A stretch of 64,000 bases of DNA from Agelas oroides (GCA_949130485.1 OX422184.1:23864917-23928916); one strand, 5' to 3'. Shown: positions 36,448 to 47,590, numbered from the stretch's first letter. The notes: generated by a model not told the origin, from the letters alone. Made by a program: numbers and translations.

Positions 36448-36716
36448 CAGCAAGAGTTTGTTACAGTAAGAGTGTGCAACTCCCAAATGGGCCTGCCATC
36501 TGGATAGAATGACGTAGGCAATCAGCAGTGAAAGCTGTGAAAACCAGCAAGGAGGCAGGTTTTTGCTACAGTGTTCACTCAGCTAATTACACTGGCACCT
36601 AGAATGGCTTTGTGTTAAGTGCCTGCTAAGCATATTCACTGCTGATTGCCAATGCCATCCTATCCAGATGCGGGTATATGGGAGTTCCACACTCTTACTG
36701 TAATAAACTCTTGCTG
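36448..36716. mobile_element. 269-bp MITE with about 90-bp inverted repeats
   Basis: Left arm CAGCAAGAGTTTGTTACAGT and onward pairs with the right arm ending ACTGTAATAAACTCTTGCTG. The homology extends through TCTGGATAG and GGCAATCAGCAGTGAA. It lies in the last intron of R5 and has no counterpart at the same place in R4 or R6. Confidence 0.75.
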
Positions 36717-36933
36717 TTAGTTATTATAATAATACCAACTGACCTTTTACAATAGAAACAGGCTAATTAAAGAACATAGTGACATAGAGTTAGCTATATC
36801 CCTTCCTGCTAGTGTCCTTCCTGCCCACATACAACACTAGTACAAATTGGCAAGCATTGGTAACTGCATGATTTCAGTAATAAAATGACATTGTGCCGGC
36901 CCTTTATAAGGGAATCATCATGCATGCATTTAC

Positions 36934-36999
36934 CAGTTTCATCTTCATGGCTTTGAGGTTGTTGTGTCTCGTCACATTTACAGCTTTCAAGCTGCAGGT
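36934..36999 (-). CDS. R5 tail cassette exon (DLQLESCKCDE...)
   Basis: 66 nt, acceptor ACTGCAG, donor GTAAAT, phase 1 on both sides. Encodes DLQLESCKCDETQQPQSHED plus ET. Homologue in R6 at 50776-50841; not found in R4. Confidence 0.7.
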
Positions 37000-37452
37000 C
37001 TGCAGTAAGTACATATCATACATGCACTAGATTAAAATGTACTATTCAGTATATACTGTGTGCATAATAATGGACCCACACACGTTTTGGCTAGATAGTT
37101 ACTTTAAAAAAGACCAAGTCAGGAAGATCTGAGAACAATGTTACATGTTGCCATCAGCAGTGTGAGATGTACTGCAAGCAACAAAAAGTAGACTGGGTAG
37201 TTTGGTCTGAAAAAAGTAGTTGGCACCTCCACCCTTGTCTCCAGGGGGAGGTGCCTGGAGATGAGGCCATACGATAATACAGGCCTATTTCTGTTGACTC
37301 CAAAGTAATTCTTCAACACAAACTGATGAGTGCATGCTAGTACGTCACCTCATTCACAATCAAGCCATTGTCCTATATGTCCTATAGTGGCAGCTTAAGG
37401 TTACACAATGAGATAGGGTGTAAGATAATTTAGGACTGTGACCACATCTTAC

Positions 37453-37515
37453 TTTTGTTGTCTTCTTGATCCTGAGAAGCGTCAGAGTTGTCACAGTGGT
37501 CAAAGTCAAGGCTGG
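37453..37515 (-). CDS. R5 tail cassette exon (ASLDFDHCDN...)
   Basis: 63 nt, acceptor TTACAG, donor GTAAG, phase 1 on both sides; encodes ASLDFDHCDNSDASQDQEDN plus K. One of the best conserved tail exons. Confidence 0.75.
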
Positions 37516-37544
37516 CTGTAAGAAGTGCATATACAAACATAAAT

Positions 37545-37588
37545 CTCAACTAGTTCATCAATATCAAGAGACAGGCCTGTACAGTGCA
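37545..37588 (-). pseudogene. R5 decayed copy of the GLSLDIDE tail exon
   Basis: The acceptor side (TGTACAG, GLSLDIDELVEI) is preserved but the sequence after it no longer matches R4/R6 and the GTGAG donor is missing. R5 probably skips this cassette; the common phase 1 would allow that without changing the frame. Confidence 0.6.
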
Positions 37589-38121
37589 TGCAGTGAGTAA
37601 TGCAATGATAAGAAGTGAAGTCTGTACACACATTACACATGCACTTACATTTATGCAGAGATCCTAGGCACTAGGAAGCCTCATCCACACTGGCCTCAAA
37701 ATTCAGTTTTTCAGATGAGGCCTAAGAACAAAGCTATGTACTAGGCAAATGGGATCACATTATCTTCCACATGTGATACTACACTATAAGGTTGTCAAAT
37801 CTGGTGCATGGTGGATAGTTTTCACTTACTGGAGATTTTAAGCTCTGCATCTTCTTTTACCATTGTGTATTGTTCACTGTTTGTGTATTTTTGTTGATTT
37901 GCTTGTGGGAAGCCCTTGAACCGGCACATTTTTGCTATTCAATGTATACCCGATTTTGTTTGTCTTGCATTAAAATTTGAATAAAGGGAAAAAAGGTCAA
38001 TGTCATGTGCACTATGGTGGACATGTTCCCAATTACTCTGGACCATCCTCAGCATACCTAAGTATCAGTACCCTTTCAAACAGTTATGATGGTTAGCCTC
38101 TACCCATCAACTGTTTTGACA

Positions 38122-40324
38122 CAGTGGAGAAGCCAGGACACAGCTAATGCCAGGGCATGGCATGGATGCACTACGTTTGTGAGAACTTCAAAATGCAGGA
38201 AAAAAGTGGGAGGTTCTGGAGGCATGTTGAAAATTTTAGCTAATTAATTATTCGTAACTTAACTAATTAATAATATTCTAAATAACCCACCATTTCCGCG
38301 ATAGTGTGTGTCTCCACTATATTTCACTCCACATACACACGTAAAAAAAGTCGTTATCAATGCTGCTGGTCTTTTCCCAGCCATGAGGTCTCTATCTATA
38401 GTGCGGGTGAGTTCTGTCATAGTGATGTAATTTACTTTGCACATGCGCTAGTTATTTATAGGACATCGCCAATGCGTGCATGCGTTCTTACACAGAAAAG
38501 TGAGGAAGCAACTGCCTCCTCTGCCTCATTGCTAGCTACGCCCCTGTTATTTTAGGCCACCATCAGGTGTGCTTCCCACCATGCCTTCGGTGCGGATGTG
38601 TGCGCGGTGTTAAGTCACTTCATTAGGCCATAGCAGGGAAATATCCTATTGCTCATCCTAGTAACGGCTGAAAATCAGTGCGGGCGGGTGCAGAATTAAC
38701 AAAACACAACTATGAAAATGGGCAAGGACACAGCTAAATTTCTACTGTTTTCCAAAGGCTCTATAACGGTATTCAGTGTGGAAGCGGGACAGTTATAGTT
38801 TGAGAGGTGGAACTATCAGGAAATCTGTAGGAAATCTGTAGCTGAGAAACAGGACATTTCCCTGCTGTGGCCTTTCGGCATGCTAATGGCAAACTCATGT
38901 GCAGTGAGATCGGGCGAGAGGAGAAACGCTAATTCAGAAGTACGGAAACCGAAGTACGGAAACGGGAACAAAAGTACGGAAACCGAAGTACGGAAGTGAG
39001 AAGATGTAACCGCCTATCCGGCTATCGGTATTTAGTGCCTTACGACTGTGTCTTGTAGACAAACAGTGACTGTCTCTAAGCGATGTGAGAGCTGAGTACT
39101 GGCACATCGGACTCCAGCGACCTCTAACACAGTTGTTTAGCACGGTGAGTGTAGTCTCATTCCGAGACATTCTGTTGCTAGTGTGAGCTAGTCCCATCTC
39201 ACCTACTCCCATTTCGCCTACTCACATTTCCATTTCGCCTACTAAAAATCAAATTGTGCCATTTCGCCTACTCAGCCAAAAATACTTTTTTGACACTAAG
39301 ACAAACACATCCAGGCAACTAAGCTTGGCTTTTCTACAACAAGGGGTGAAGGATTGCTTTTTCCACTTTGCTCAAGCCCTAAATCGGAGGATATCCACAC
39401 TTGGGCTTCTTTTATTCATTTCATACACCAGACAGTTGCACCAGTTTTTGTGCCTCTTTGATTTGTACAACTAGCCTGGGAGCAGCCAAGGTTACAGCTC
39501 CTAATCTGCCCAGAGTTGATGAGTTTTGCAACATACTTTGAAGGAACATGGTTGGTGGGCAATATGAGTTGCCAGAATAGCTCATCCCAATGTTTTTAAA
39601 CTGATTAAACAGGAACAAGCTCACACAGTTTTTATTTGGCGAAATAGCATGCTCATTTTGATTTTTAGTAGGTGAAATGGGAGTACTAGGCGAAATGGCA
39701 ACAAACCGCTAGTGTCTCTCTGCATGGAGTAGTTTCGTAACTGGTTGAGCAGCATTGGTGAAGATTCTGGGCAAGGAGCTATGACAACACTCGCATCTGC
39801 ATCAGTGTCACGAGAACATCAGGAGCCGGCATAGAGCCCACATGGTTGGCCCACCACTCACAAAGTTAGTCTTGATTTGGGTCTGGCCACACTCATTGGT
39901 AGTCACTAACATCGTGATAGCGACGCTCGATGCAGTCCTAGAGCCCAAGATCGGGCTCTCACATCGCAGGGATAGAGTCACCCTTTGGCTAAAAGGCCTC
40001 AACACACACAGTCGTGAGTCAATAAGGCACTAAATAATAAAACATCGACCCGGGCGGCTTTTAGAATTTAATATTCTCACTTCCGCACTTCGGTTTCCGC
40101 ATTTCAGCGTTTTCCACTTGTTCCAGTGAGATCAGGGGAGCGTACGAGTCCTCGTTATTCTGAGGATACAGAAGCTATATGCTGTGCAGCTCGATTTCAA
40201 GACCTTTATGCATTTTTTAGCGCCCAATTTGCGGTTGACAACTGTACTTTCGGCGCTGATAATTTGCAGCCGGACACAGCTAGGTCACGTGCCCCAGTGT
40301 GCCCCCAGCTTGGCTACGCCACTG
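38122..40324. mobile_element. 2.2-kb hAT-like element in the first R5 intron
   Basis: Starts CAGTGGAGAAGCCAGGACAC, ends TTGGCTACGCCACTG; flanked by TTTTGACA (38114-38121) and TTTTGATA (40325-40332), an 8-bp target duplication with one change. R4 has the uninterrupted intron sequence (CAGTTTTGACAGCTC) at the matching place. The right end matches the MITE at 59371-59733 over more than 100 bp. Inside are an inverted pair of ACTTCGGTTTCCG phrases (about 38937-38995 and 40087-40110) and another nested element. No transposase frame. Confidence 0.75.
39185..39707. mobile_element. Nested MITE with 8-bp target duplication
   Basis: Flanked by GCTAGTGT at 39177-39184 and 39708-39715. Subterminal inverted repeats built from CCCATTTCGCCTAC and ACTAAAAATCAAA occur on both sides. 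The extreme ends are poor inverted repeats. It inserted into the hAT-like element 38122-40324, so it is younger. Confidence 0.65.
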
Positions 40325-40330
40325 TTTTGA

Positions 40331-40444
40331 TAGTCTCGTCCCCAGACACCAACTTTTTCGCGCGCGCCCTGCGGCCTTTTTTTTTTTTTTTTCGACAAGG
40401 CCGCAGGGCGCGCGCGAAAAATTTGGTGTCTGGGGACGAGACTA
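40331..40444. mobile_element. 114-bp fold-back element, near-perfect hairpin
   Basis: Two arms of about 50 bp, TAGTCTCGTCCCCAGACACC...GCGCGCGCCCTGCGGCC and the reverse complement, surround a T-rich loop. Flanked by CTGTTTTGA on both sides (40322-40330 and 40445-40453), an 8-9 bp duplication of hAT size. It inserted immediately beside the right end of the 2.2-kb element. Confidence 0.8.
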
Positions 40445-40453
40445 CTGTTTTGA

Positions 40454-41353
40454 CAGCTCAGGAAGTGAGAAGGTCAGAAAATGAACTGATCAAGTAGCTT
40501 GTTTTGAGTATGACAACGAACTTGAAATCTCCAATACTGTAGCTAGCTATACCCAACAGTCTGCCCTTCTATGTCAGTATTTCCTGCATGCTTCTAGTAT
40601 GGTTAGTGTTGGAGATCCCACAAAAGTGATTGATCCCTAGCTAAGCCAAAGCCCACAAACTAATTTTTTTTTCTGTTAGCCAACAGTCTGCGCTTTTATT
40701 AACGAAAACAACTCTTTTCTATAGTGAAACAATTAAAAAAAAAAAGAAGATTTAACAATAAACAGCATAATGGGTGACTTTGTGCATAATGGGACTTTGT
40801 GAAAGCATAATGGACTAATTTTGAGCCTAAAGGAATAGCAGAAAAAATATCATGTACGCAGACCTAATAGGCTATAGTTTCCATCTTCTCTCAGTTTGGT
40901 CTGGGAACGAGACTATAAGATTCCATGTGTGACAGCGATCGTGTTACAGTTTAGTCTGCTCTGTATGCATGCCTTTATGCATAACGTCTAAATTTACCTT
41001 TAATTTGGCACGCCTTAATGCCAAATTGGTTACTTTGTTTCATGCCAGTTTTATGGGGCCACACACAGGCCAGCAGTATAGATGTATGGTTATTACATAG
41101 CTACTACTTATGCTAACTTTTCTGGTGAATATGGAAGGATGTAGGGACATCCTGCATACAAGTATGCACATGGACTACAACAAACTTAACAGTACACATG
41201 CAAACTGTAAAATTCACATTGATTTAGCTATAATCAAATGCTCTCTCAGGATTGTCCTGCATTCAAACATTCTTAGTGGACGTGAGAGGGTATAACAATA
41301 TCCACATTCTAGTTGTGTAAGTATATATGCATGTACAGCAATCCCTGAATTAC
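40454..41353. other. R5 first intron, part homologous to R4
   Basis: Aligns with about 22550-23690, including GCATAATGGGTGACTTT and the GAACGAGACTATAAGATTCC region, but lacks the 24-bp minisatellite of R4. No exon seen. Confidence 0.6.
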
Positions 41354-44093
41354 CTTTCATAGTGTCTTGGCCTGCAAACGTCACTGCACTTTGTACTGTC
41401 AGTGCTTCAATTGCAGTTGTACAGTCACTAGTTTTGGTGTATTGAGAGGTGAATTGTCTTTTGTTCTTCTTTGGCCGCAGAAGAACAATGTACAACTTTC
41501 GTCCAAAGATACAGAAGAGTACTGCAAATGCACTCATGATGACAGCAAATGCGATGGTTGCATTCTGTATCTCCCGGGTTGACAGTGTGGCAAAGTAGCT
41601 TGGGATGAAGGCAAGCCAAATCATCAGTAGAGCAAAGGAGCAAAATGCGATGAACTTGGCTTCATTGTAGTTCGCTGGGTACTTAAAGCTCATGACACCG
41701 AGTACACAAGCTGCTATAATGATTAGGGTTTCATAGACCCCCGACAGGACAAATATTGGAATTGGGTCAGAAACACAAGTCACAACAATCTCTGGAAAAT
41801 CATTCATATTTGTGGAGTTTAGTCGCAATTCTCGTTGAATTCCAGGAAGTTGCATGCCTATTGAAGCAAAGACAAGTACCATTTGTCCCAGTACAAGAAG
41901 AAAACTAAAGATGATTTGGTGGTATGCTTCCATGCACCTCGGACGTTTGATTAGGGACTTGTTCTGAAAAACGCGAAACACTCGAAGGATTTTGATCATG
42001 ATTGTTCCAAACATAAGTGAGAAGCAGAACCAAATAGCAACCCTCTGAACAATGCACACACCAAGTGTAGGTGGAGCAACGTAAATGAATACTGAAGCAA
42101 AACTCAGGCCAATTGCAATGACTAGTAGTATCATTTGTTCCCTGCTAGAAGATTTAATGACTGGGGTTTTATAGTACACTCCAAAAACTATTCCAGTCAC
42201 TGCTACTGACAACAGGCCAAGTATTCCCATAATGATGACCACAATTGACCAAGGATCACTAAATTTGAGAAATGTTTCAGCAATAGCTATACATTCATTG
42301 CTACCTTGGAGTGGGTTTTTACCCCACATGTCACCCAGGACAGAGCAGCTATTGCAGCTTGGGGCAAGGTGTTCACTTGAGAAGCTCTGCCCAAGACAAG
42401 GTTCACATATGCTACAGCAGGAGGATGTCACTGGCCTGCGATATTGGCCTGGGAGACAGCGACCACAGTGAGATTCTGGAGGCTCATGAACAACACTTCC
42501 ATTGTGATTACCAAAGTCGAAGGTGCTCACACCAGTAAGATTCAAAGCAGAACCACCAGCACTGTTCCAGGTTCCAACTTTAGTAAAGCCACAACTAGTT
42601 GTACCATTTGCAGTTCAGCATTGATAGTTCCATATATCAAACTGACCTTCCACATGTCCATCAGAGTTAAACTGCACTGTATTTCCTGTCAGTGGAGAAT
42701 GAAATTGCACATCTGCAATGTACTCACGCAGAGACGAGCCATTCAGTTGCCTCTTTTGTCCACTGCAGTGGTTGTCTGTACGGCTCCAAACTGTTGGTTG
42801 GTCACAGTTTTCTAGGAGAAAGCGATCTAAGGCATAGGCAAAGGTGTACACTGCATCGATGGTCAGTGATACAAAGGGATTCTGTCTATAGTAGGCAAAA
42901 CGTGTGATGTTTGAATTTTGATCACAGGCATTTTGGGAATCATTTGTAGACAGTGTATTGTTACAATTAGCATAGTTTGCATAAATTTCAGGGAACCATG
43001 GATTGCATTTATTACTGTGGATTGTCAGCTGTGTCAGATATTCATGGAACTCCTGAACATGTGATGAAAAATAGATAAGTCCATACATCCCCCCAGCAGT
43101 TTCATTAAACCTGCTGGCAACAATAGCTGACTGTAACAACTCGGTTGTTATCCATATGAACCTTCGTTCCGGAGAAATGTCCCTGACTTTCTGCAGAATC
43201 TGCTCTGTATGCTGAGCATGAGTATAAAGAACTACAACATTTGCAGCCGATGCATTCAGTTTCAATGCCAATGTGTGGTAATCATCTTCTAGAAAATCTT
43301 CATCGATTGCGTCTTTAACATCCATGCAAATTTCATTCATTACAGCCTGTTTTTGCAGTTCATCTGTTCCAGCCTGACCATATGCATCATTAGAGTACAC
43401 AGTTGAAATGTGAGTCCAGTTGAACCACAGCATTAGGTCAACCATCACTTTCACTAAAATATTGTCCGGAGAAATTGTCCTATAGAAGTAGGAATACCTG
43501 TCCCTGTTGTTGAGTACAGGGGAAGTGGAAACGTAGCTGACCTGTGGCATTTGAAACAGACGCCCCAGGCCGGCCGAAACCGTGCTTACTTTGCTTGCAT
43601 AGGCTCCTACAATGCCTACAGTGGCGACAGATTCTGATACGTTTCCCCCAGGAAATGTCGTGCAGCTCTCGACAGCCAGATGTTCTCCGGAAATGATCAG
43701 ATCAAGAGCTTCATCCAAGCCAATGTTCTCGCTGTAACAGGTATCGCGTATGTCGTACCCCAACTTCATGCCTCGGAGTAGCTGCGAGTCGGCGTTGATG
43801 ATGTCTAATGAGAATAACATCGCCTCCACCAGCTGTTCAGAACGGATCTCTCCACATTTTCCTCCAGCAGAAGTGGCGTCTTCTGAATGGACGGGGAACA
43901 GTCCGCCAATAACAAAGTCCTTGTCAACGCGACTGGCCGCACCGCGTATTCTTCCATCGGTGCTCCTGATCACTTCAGACTCTTCCTCGTATCGATACGT
44001 CCTGGCATCAGCAGCGTGGGTTTTTGGACTGGGAGCAGTCAAAATTACAAACAGAAAGACGAGTGAGTGTAATTTTCGTAGTACACGAGTCAT
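41354..44093 (-). CDS. R5: class C GPCR (mGluR-like), main exon, one in-frame TGA
   Basis: ATG at 44093 opens a signal peptide (MTRVLRKLHSLVFLFVILTA). Flytrap domain about residues 50-490 (VATVGIVGAYASKVS, NDAYGQAG, NPWFPEIYANYANC), cysteine linker CGRCLPGQYRRPVTSSCC, seven membrane segments with TPVIKSSSREQM, FKYPANYNEAKFIAF and FGRKLYIVLL. The exon ends ATGAAAG/GTAATT, donor in phase 1. Codon 493 (42615-42617) is TGA and lies in a 15-nt in-frame insertion (42603-42617) absent from R6; otherwise the frame is open for 913 codons. In place of the SDGW of glutamate receptors the pocket strand reads WITTELLQSA. Whether R5 is dead, polymorphic or read through is open. Confidence 0.85.
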
Positions 44094-44640
44094 TGTTTAA
44101 ACTTAATTAAGAGAATGGCTTCTCGCGCCGGCCGTCTTTGTTATAAGAAATGTATATAGATGTTCTCCACATACCCCAGTTATATTTATGCCTGTAAATG
44201 GACCACTTCAGATGAGTACACGGTTAGTTTGCCAAGCCATAAACCCGTGGCACAACCTCTGTGCTGGACACCCTGAATAATCAATGGACCACATCTCCCT
44301 GAACCATGGGATAGGCTAGTCCTGGGCACGAGACAGAAGTTCACAAAAAGAGTTATTGTACACAATTGTGCCATTTTGTACTGCATGCCCATACTGCAGT
44401 ACGGCATGCAAACCCTTTACCTCTGGCCAATAGTGCCCGAGTTAGCTTCCAGATAGTCTCACAAGCCAGACCGCTTTCAGTATGCGGCATGCTGAGGGAA
44501 GGGTCTAGAGACTTAGGACCACTTTACATGAATCTCTAGTGAAATTTCCAATGAAATTGCAAAACGCACAATTCGAGCTGTTTAGTCACGTGCACAGTCA
44601 GTCAGTCCTCGTACCAGATCAGAGTAGGCAGAATAGAGGG
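44094..44640. other. R5 upstream region and start of repeat block
   Basis: 44094-44160 is the R5 promoter flank; TATAAG on the plus strand at 44142-44147 (minus CTTATAACAAAG) aligns with the TATA-like site of R6. A MITE-like sequence (TAGTCTCACAAGCCAGACC...GGGTCTAGAGACTTA, about 44455-44530) has an inverted relative at 47150-47246. Confidence 0.5.
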
Positions 44641-45884
44641 TGTGCACATCTACATACGTCCACTGTAGGGATTCTGTAGACCAGATTGTACAAAAACATT
44701 TAGCGTACATGCATAACACAAAGGTTAAAGTAACAGAAGACATGAAGAGATTGCCTGGTTTTTACTGGATGCCTAAACTACACAAAAATCCCTATGGACA
44801 TCGCTTTATAGCAGCTTCTGCCTCCTGCACAACCAAACCTCTATCTAAGCTGCTTACCCACTGTCTCCAGCTGATACTCAAACATTACAAGGAATATTGC
44901 AAAGGTATGGAAAGAAGAACCGGGGTAAACTGCTTTTGGGTCATTAACAACTCCACTGAAGTGACTAATACCCTAGACAAGTTGAGACATGCAAGAGCAT
45001 TAGATAGCTTTGATTTCAGCACACTCTATACTAACATCCCCCATAGTCAACTCAAAACACGCATGGAAGAGTTAATTAGAAATGCATACAATACCAGAGA
45101 TGCCTCCCACATGGCCTTAGGGAAAGATTATGCTTACTGGACTTCCAGACCTGTAGCTAATACCCGTAACTTAACAGTGAACCAGTTAGTTGAGATGTTC
45201 AATTTCTTGATAGATAACATATACATCCAGATAGGATCAGCTGTCTACCAACAAACAATTAGCATCCCTATGGGCACTGATTGTGCTCCATTAGTTGCAG
45301 ATCTATTTCTTTTCTCCTATGAATTTGAGTTTATGAAATCCCTAATCCAGACTGACCTCTCTGTAGCATGCAGCCAAATTTAGTAATACTTGCAGATATA
45401 TTGATGACTTGCTTACACTTAACAACCCTGATTTTCAAGCATGCATATAGGCCAAATTTACCCCCCAGAATTAGAGCTTAAGAAAACTACAGAGAGCCAT
45501 GACAGCTGTTCCTACCTGGATCTTAACATTAAGGTCCTGAAAGGTAAGTTTTGCACAGACTTGTATGATAAGAGGGATACCTTCAGCTTTTCAATAGTCA
45601 ATTTTCCACACATGGATAGCAACATACCCTCAAAACCTGCATATATATACGGAGTAGTAATTTCACAGTTAGTGAGGATATGTTGTAATTACCAAGATTT
45701 TGCTTACAGATCTAAACTACTCACAACCAGATTACTTAGACAGGGATACATATACCAAAAACTCTGTAGCACCTACAAGACCTTTGTGCATCGCTACCCC
45801 AGGACTTTACAGAAGTACGGGAGGTGCCTGAAAAACATTATTACTGAATGCATTGCCTTACCTATACTGTTTAACACAGCCTGA
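44640..45884 (+). mobile_element. Penelope-like retroelement, reverse transcriptase region, broken
   Basis: Two plus-strand pieces (44640-45383 and 45441-45884) carry reverse transcriptase features of Penelope-like elements: GFYWMPKLHKNPYGHRFIAA, SFDFSTLYTNIPH, MGTDCAPLVADLFLFSYEFE, the catalytic YIDD in the short gap between them (about 45398-45409), and SYLDLNIKVLKGKF...NIPSKPAYIYG. The frame is broken about twice close to YIDD, so the copy is inactive. No GIY-YIG endonuclease was seen before 45884, so it is either an endonuclease-lacking type or a truncated copy. A hammerhead ribozyme lies 0.3 kb downstream, which fits the family. Confidence 0.8.
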
Positions 45885-46092
45885 ACATGCAGTTAGCACA
45901 TTTATACACACACAGTCTTTAAACACGCACTGTTTGCCTCACACTGTTTGCATTGTGCCTTACTAGCCTCCGGTACCTCGAGCTCCAGCGCCTCTGTATG
46001 CGCGCGCGCCCGCACGCACGCGTTTAACGTTTACGCACCGATAGCACGTGACGATCAATGATTACGATCGCTACACAAGATCTTCGAAAGAA

Positions 46093-46139
46093 AGACAGCT
46101 GCACGAAGAACAGCTGCACGAAGAACAGCTGCACGAAGA
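46093..46139 (+). repeat. 15-bp tandem repeat, three units
   Basis: AGCTGCACGAAGAAC repeats three times, enclosed by the inverted pair ATCTTCGAAAG / CTTTCGAAGAT at about 46080-46090 and 46147-46157. Confidence 0.8.
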
Positions 46140-46198
46140 GACGGTGCTTTCGAAGATCGGAGTCTCTACCGACTTTTGAATAAGGCCAGCCACCTGAC

Positions 46199-46280
46199 TG
46201 CATTCTGTGCATGATATGGCAGTCCCCATCTCCCGGTCACCCCAGCGCAGCTGATGAGGCCTGGTATTGGCCGAAACGCG
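46199..46280 (+). ncRNA. Type I hammerhead ribozyme of the Penelope-like element
   Basis: The catalytic core is complete: CTGATGA at 46251-46257, stem II GGCC/GGCC (46258-46261 with 46269-46272) closed by a 7-nt loop, then GAAAC at 46273-46277. Stem I pairs CTGTGC (46205-46210) with GCGCAG (46245-46250), six pairs including one G-U, with a long loop. Stem III is short (46199-46203 with 46276-46280) and has one A-C mismatch; the expected cleavage site is after T46204. Hammerhead motifs with minimal stem III are known from the terminal repeats of Penelope-like elements. After the core the phrase GCGTCCTGTGCAG resembles the start of a second, tandem copy that is not present. The weak stem III makes self-cleavage uncertain. 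Confidence 0.72.
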
Positions 46281-47590
46281 TCCTGTGCAGTGGGTGCCTT
46301 TTTTTGCATAACATCTAGGCCTGTTTTATAAGGGAGATGTGGTTCGTTGATTGTTCATACACGTCATCACACCATAGCAACCGTTGCTATGCCGCCATCT
46401 TGATAGGCACCATTGCCGGTTTTTAATGGGACTTAAGTACTAGCGCGTCGAACTCCCCGCGCTAGCAACGATCCTACAAGTAGCATCCCTTTCTTGTACA
46501 GGTATGTTGACTGTCATGACTAGCTCTCTGCATACTATAAAGTTGAAGCTAAATGCATGCTCCGTACCTCGAAGCGAGCTCGTAGAATAGGCCTCACCAT
46601 ACATTTTCCCTATTCATTGCCTCTCAAAATGGCGGCACGTATACGGTAGTATGCGGAAATATGCAGAACTTGCCTACCGGGTGACTTGCCCTCTATAGGC
46701 AACTACAGCCGATAAGTCAGTTTTGGACGCTCTCATCAAGTCGGGGTGTGAGTTTAGAGCACGACAACAAGAGATAGTAGTGAACTTTGTGAAAGGTTGA
46801 GATATAGTATTCATGTCTCCCCCCCACTGGTAGCGAGGAAACTTGCTATTTGGTGCTTCCGTGGAAGTATACAAACATCGTAAATTTACCCCGTTATACA
46901 TCCGTTACGCGGATTATTTTATATGAGCTTCCGTATTTGACGTACGTTTCCTATCCACCCAGCGTACTATATTATCCATGCGTGGACCTATGCTCGTCTG
47001 AGATGCCGCCCGAAACCAAGCTCGATCATCGCTCAAACAGACAGCACAAGCAGCGTGGTAAATAGCACTGGCAGCAGCTATCTAGCAGGGGTGACTATGA
47101 ATACTTGTGTGCTTTACACGTGATCGATTGGCATTGCAGACGTTCACGTTAAGTGATCCTAAGTCTCCAGACCCTTCCCACCGCGTACCGCATACTGAAA
47201 GCATTCGGTGCTGTGGAACGGAAAGGGTCTGGCTTGCGAGACTAGCTTCCGGATAAGTTTATCGCCACAGCTGCGTGTTTTTGAGTTAGTACCGATATCC
47301 GCATGATATGGGGGCCCTAATACACTAGTGATATGGGGCCTATATGGGGCCCCAGAACTCTTGACCTTTCAGTGATTTGGGGCCCCTCTGTAAAGCTATA
47401 AGTACAAGACAACAACGTACTTGTCAGACCAGTAGAATCAGATTCTGGAAGTAATTTCAGACAATCTTTTTGTCTACATGTGCAGAGTTCGTCTTGTAGG
47501 TCGCTAAATATATTTGCTTTCGATTTGGGGCCTGGGGGGTCCCTATATCACTAGTGATATGGGGCTGGGGGGCATGTAGTTACCTAAGTA
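46281..47590. other. Spacer with short inverted repeats, no gene
   Basis: Contains the inverted relative of the 44455-44530 sequence (47150-47246) and a pair of CACTAGTGATATGGGGC phrases at about 47321-47337 and 47550-47566 that may bound a small element. No coding region recognised. Confidence 0.45.

Noticed and set aside
39808-40033. tRNA-like or gene-like sequence inside the hAT-like element
   Set aside because: Short inverted phrases (GAGCCC...GGGCTC) suggested a stem, but no tRNA cloverleaf or conserved boxes could be drawn.
11242-42617. Selenocysteine at the TGA codons of R2 and R5
   Set aside because: The homologous residues are glutamine in R1 and, for R5, an inserted codon; neither is a cysteine position and no SECIS-like element was looked for successfully. 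Nonsense change is simpler.
46093-46139. CRISPR-like repeats
   Set aside because: Three 15-bp units head to tail with no spacers, in eukaryotic DNA; a simple tandem repeat.
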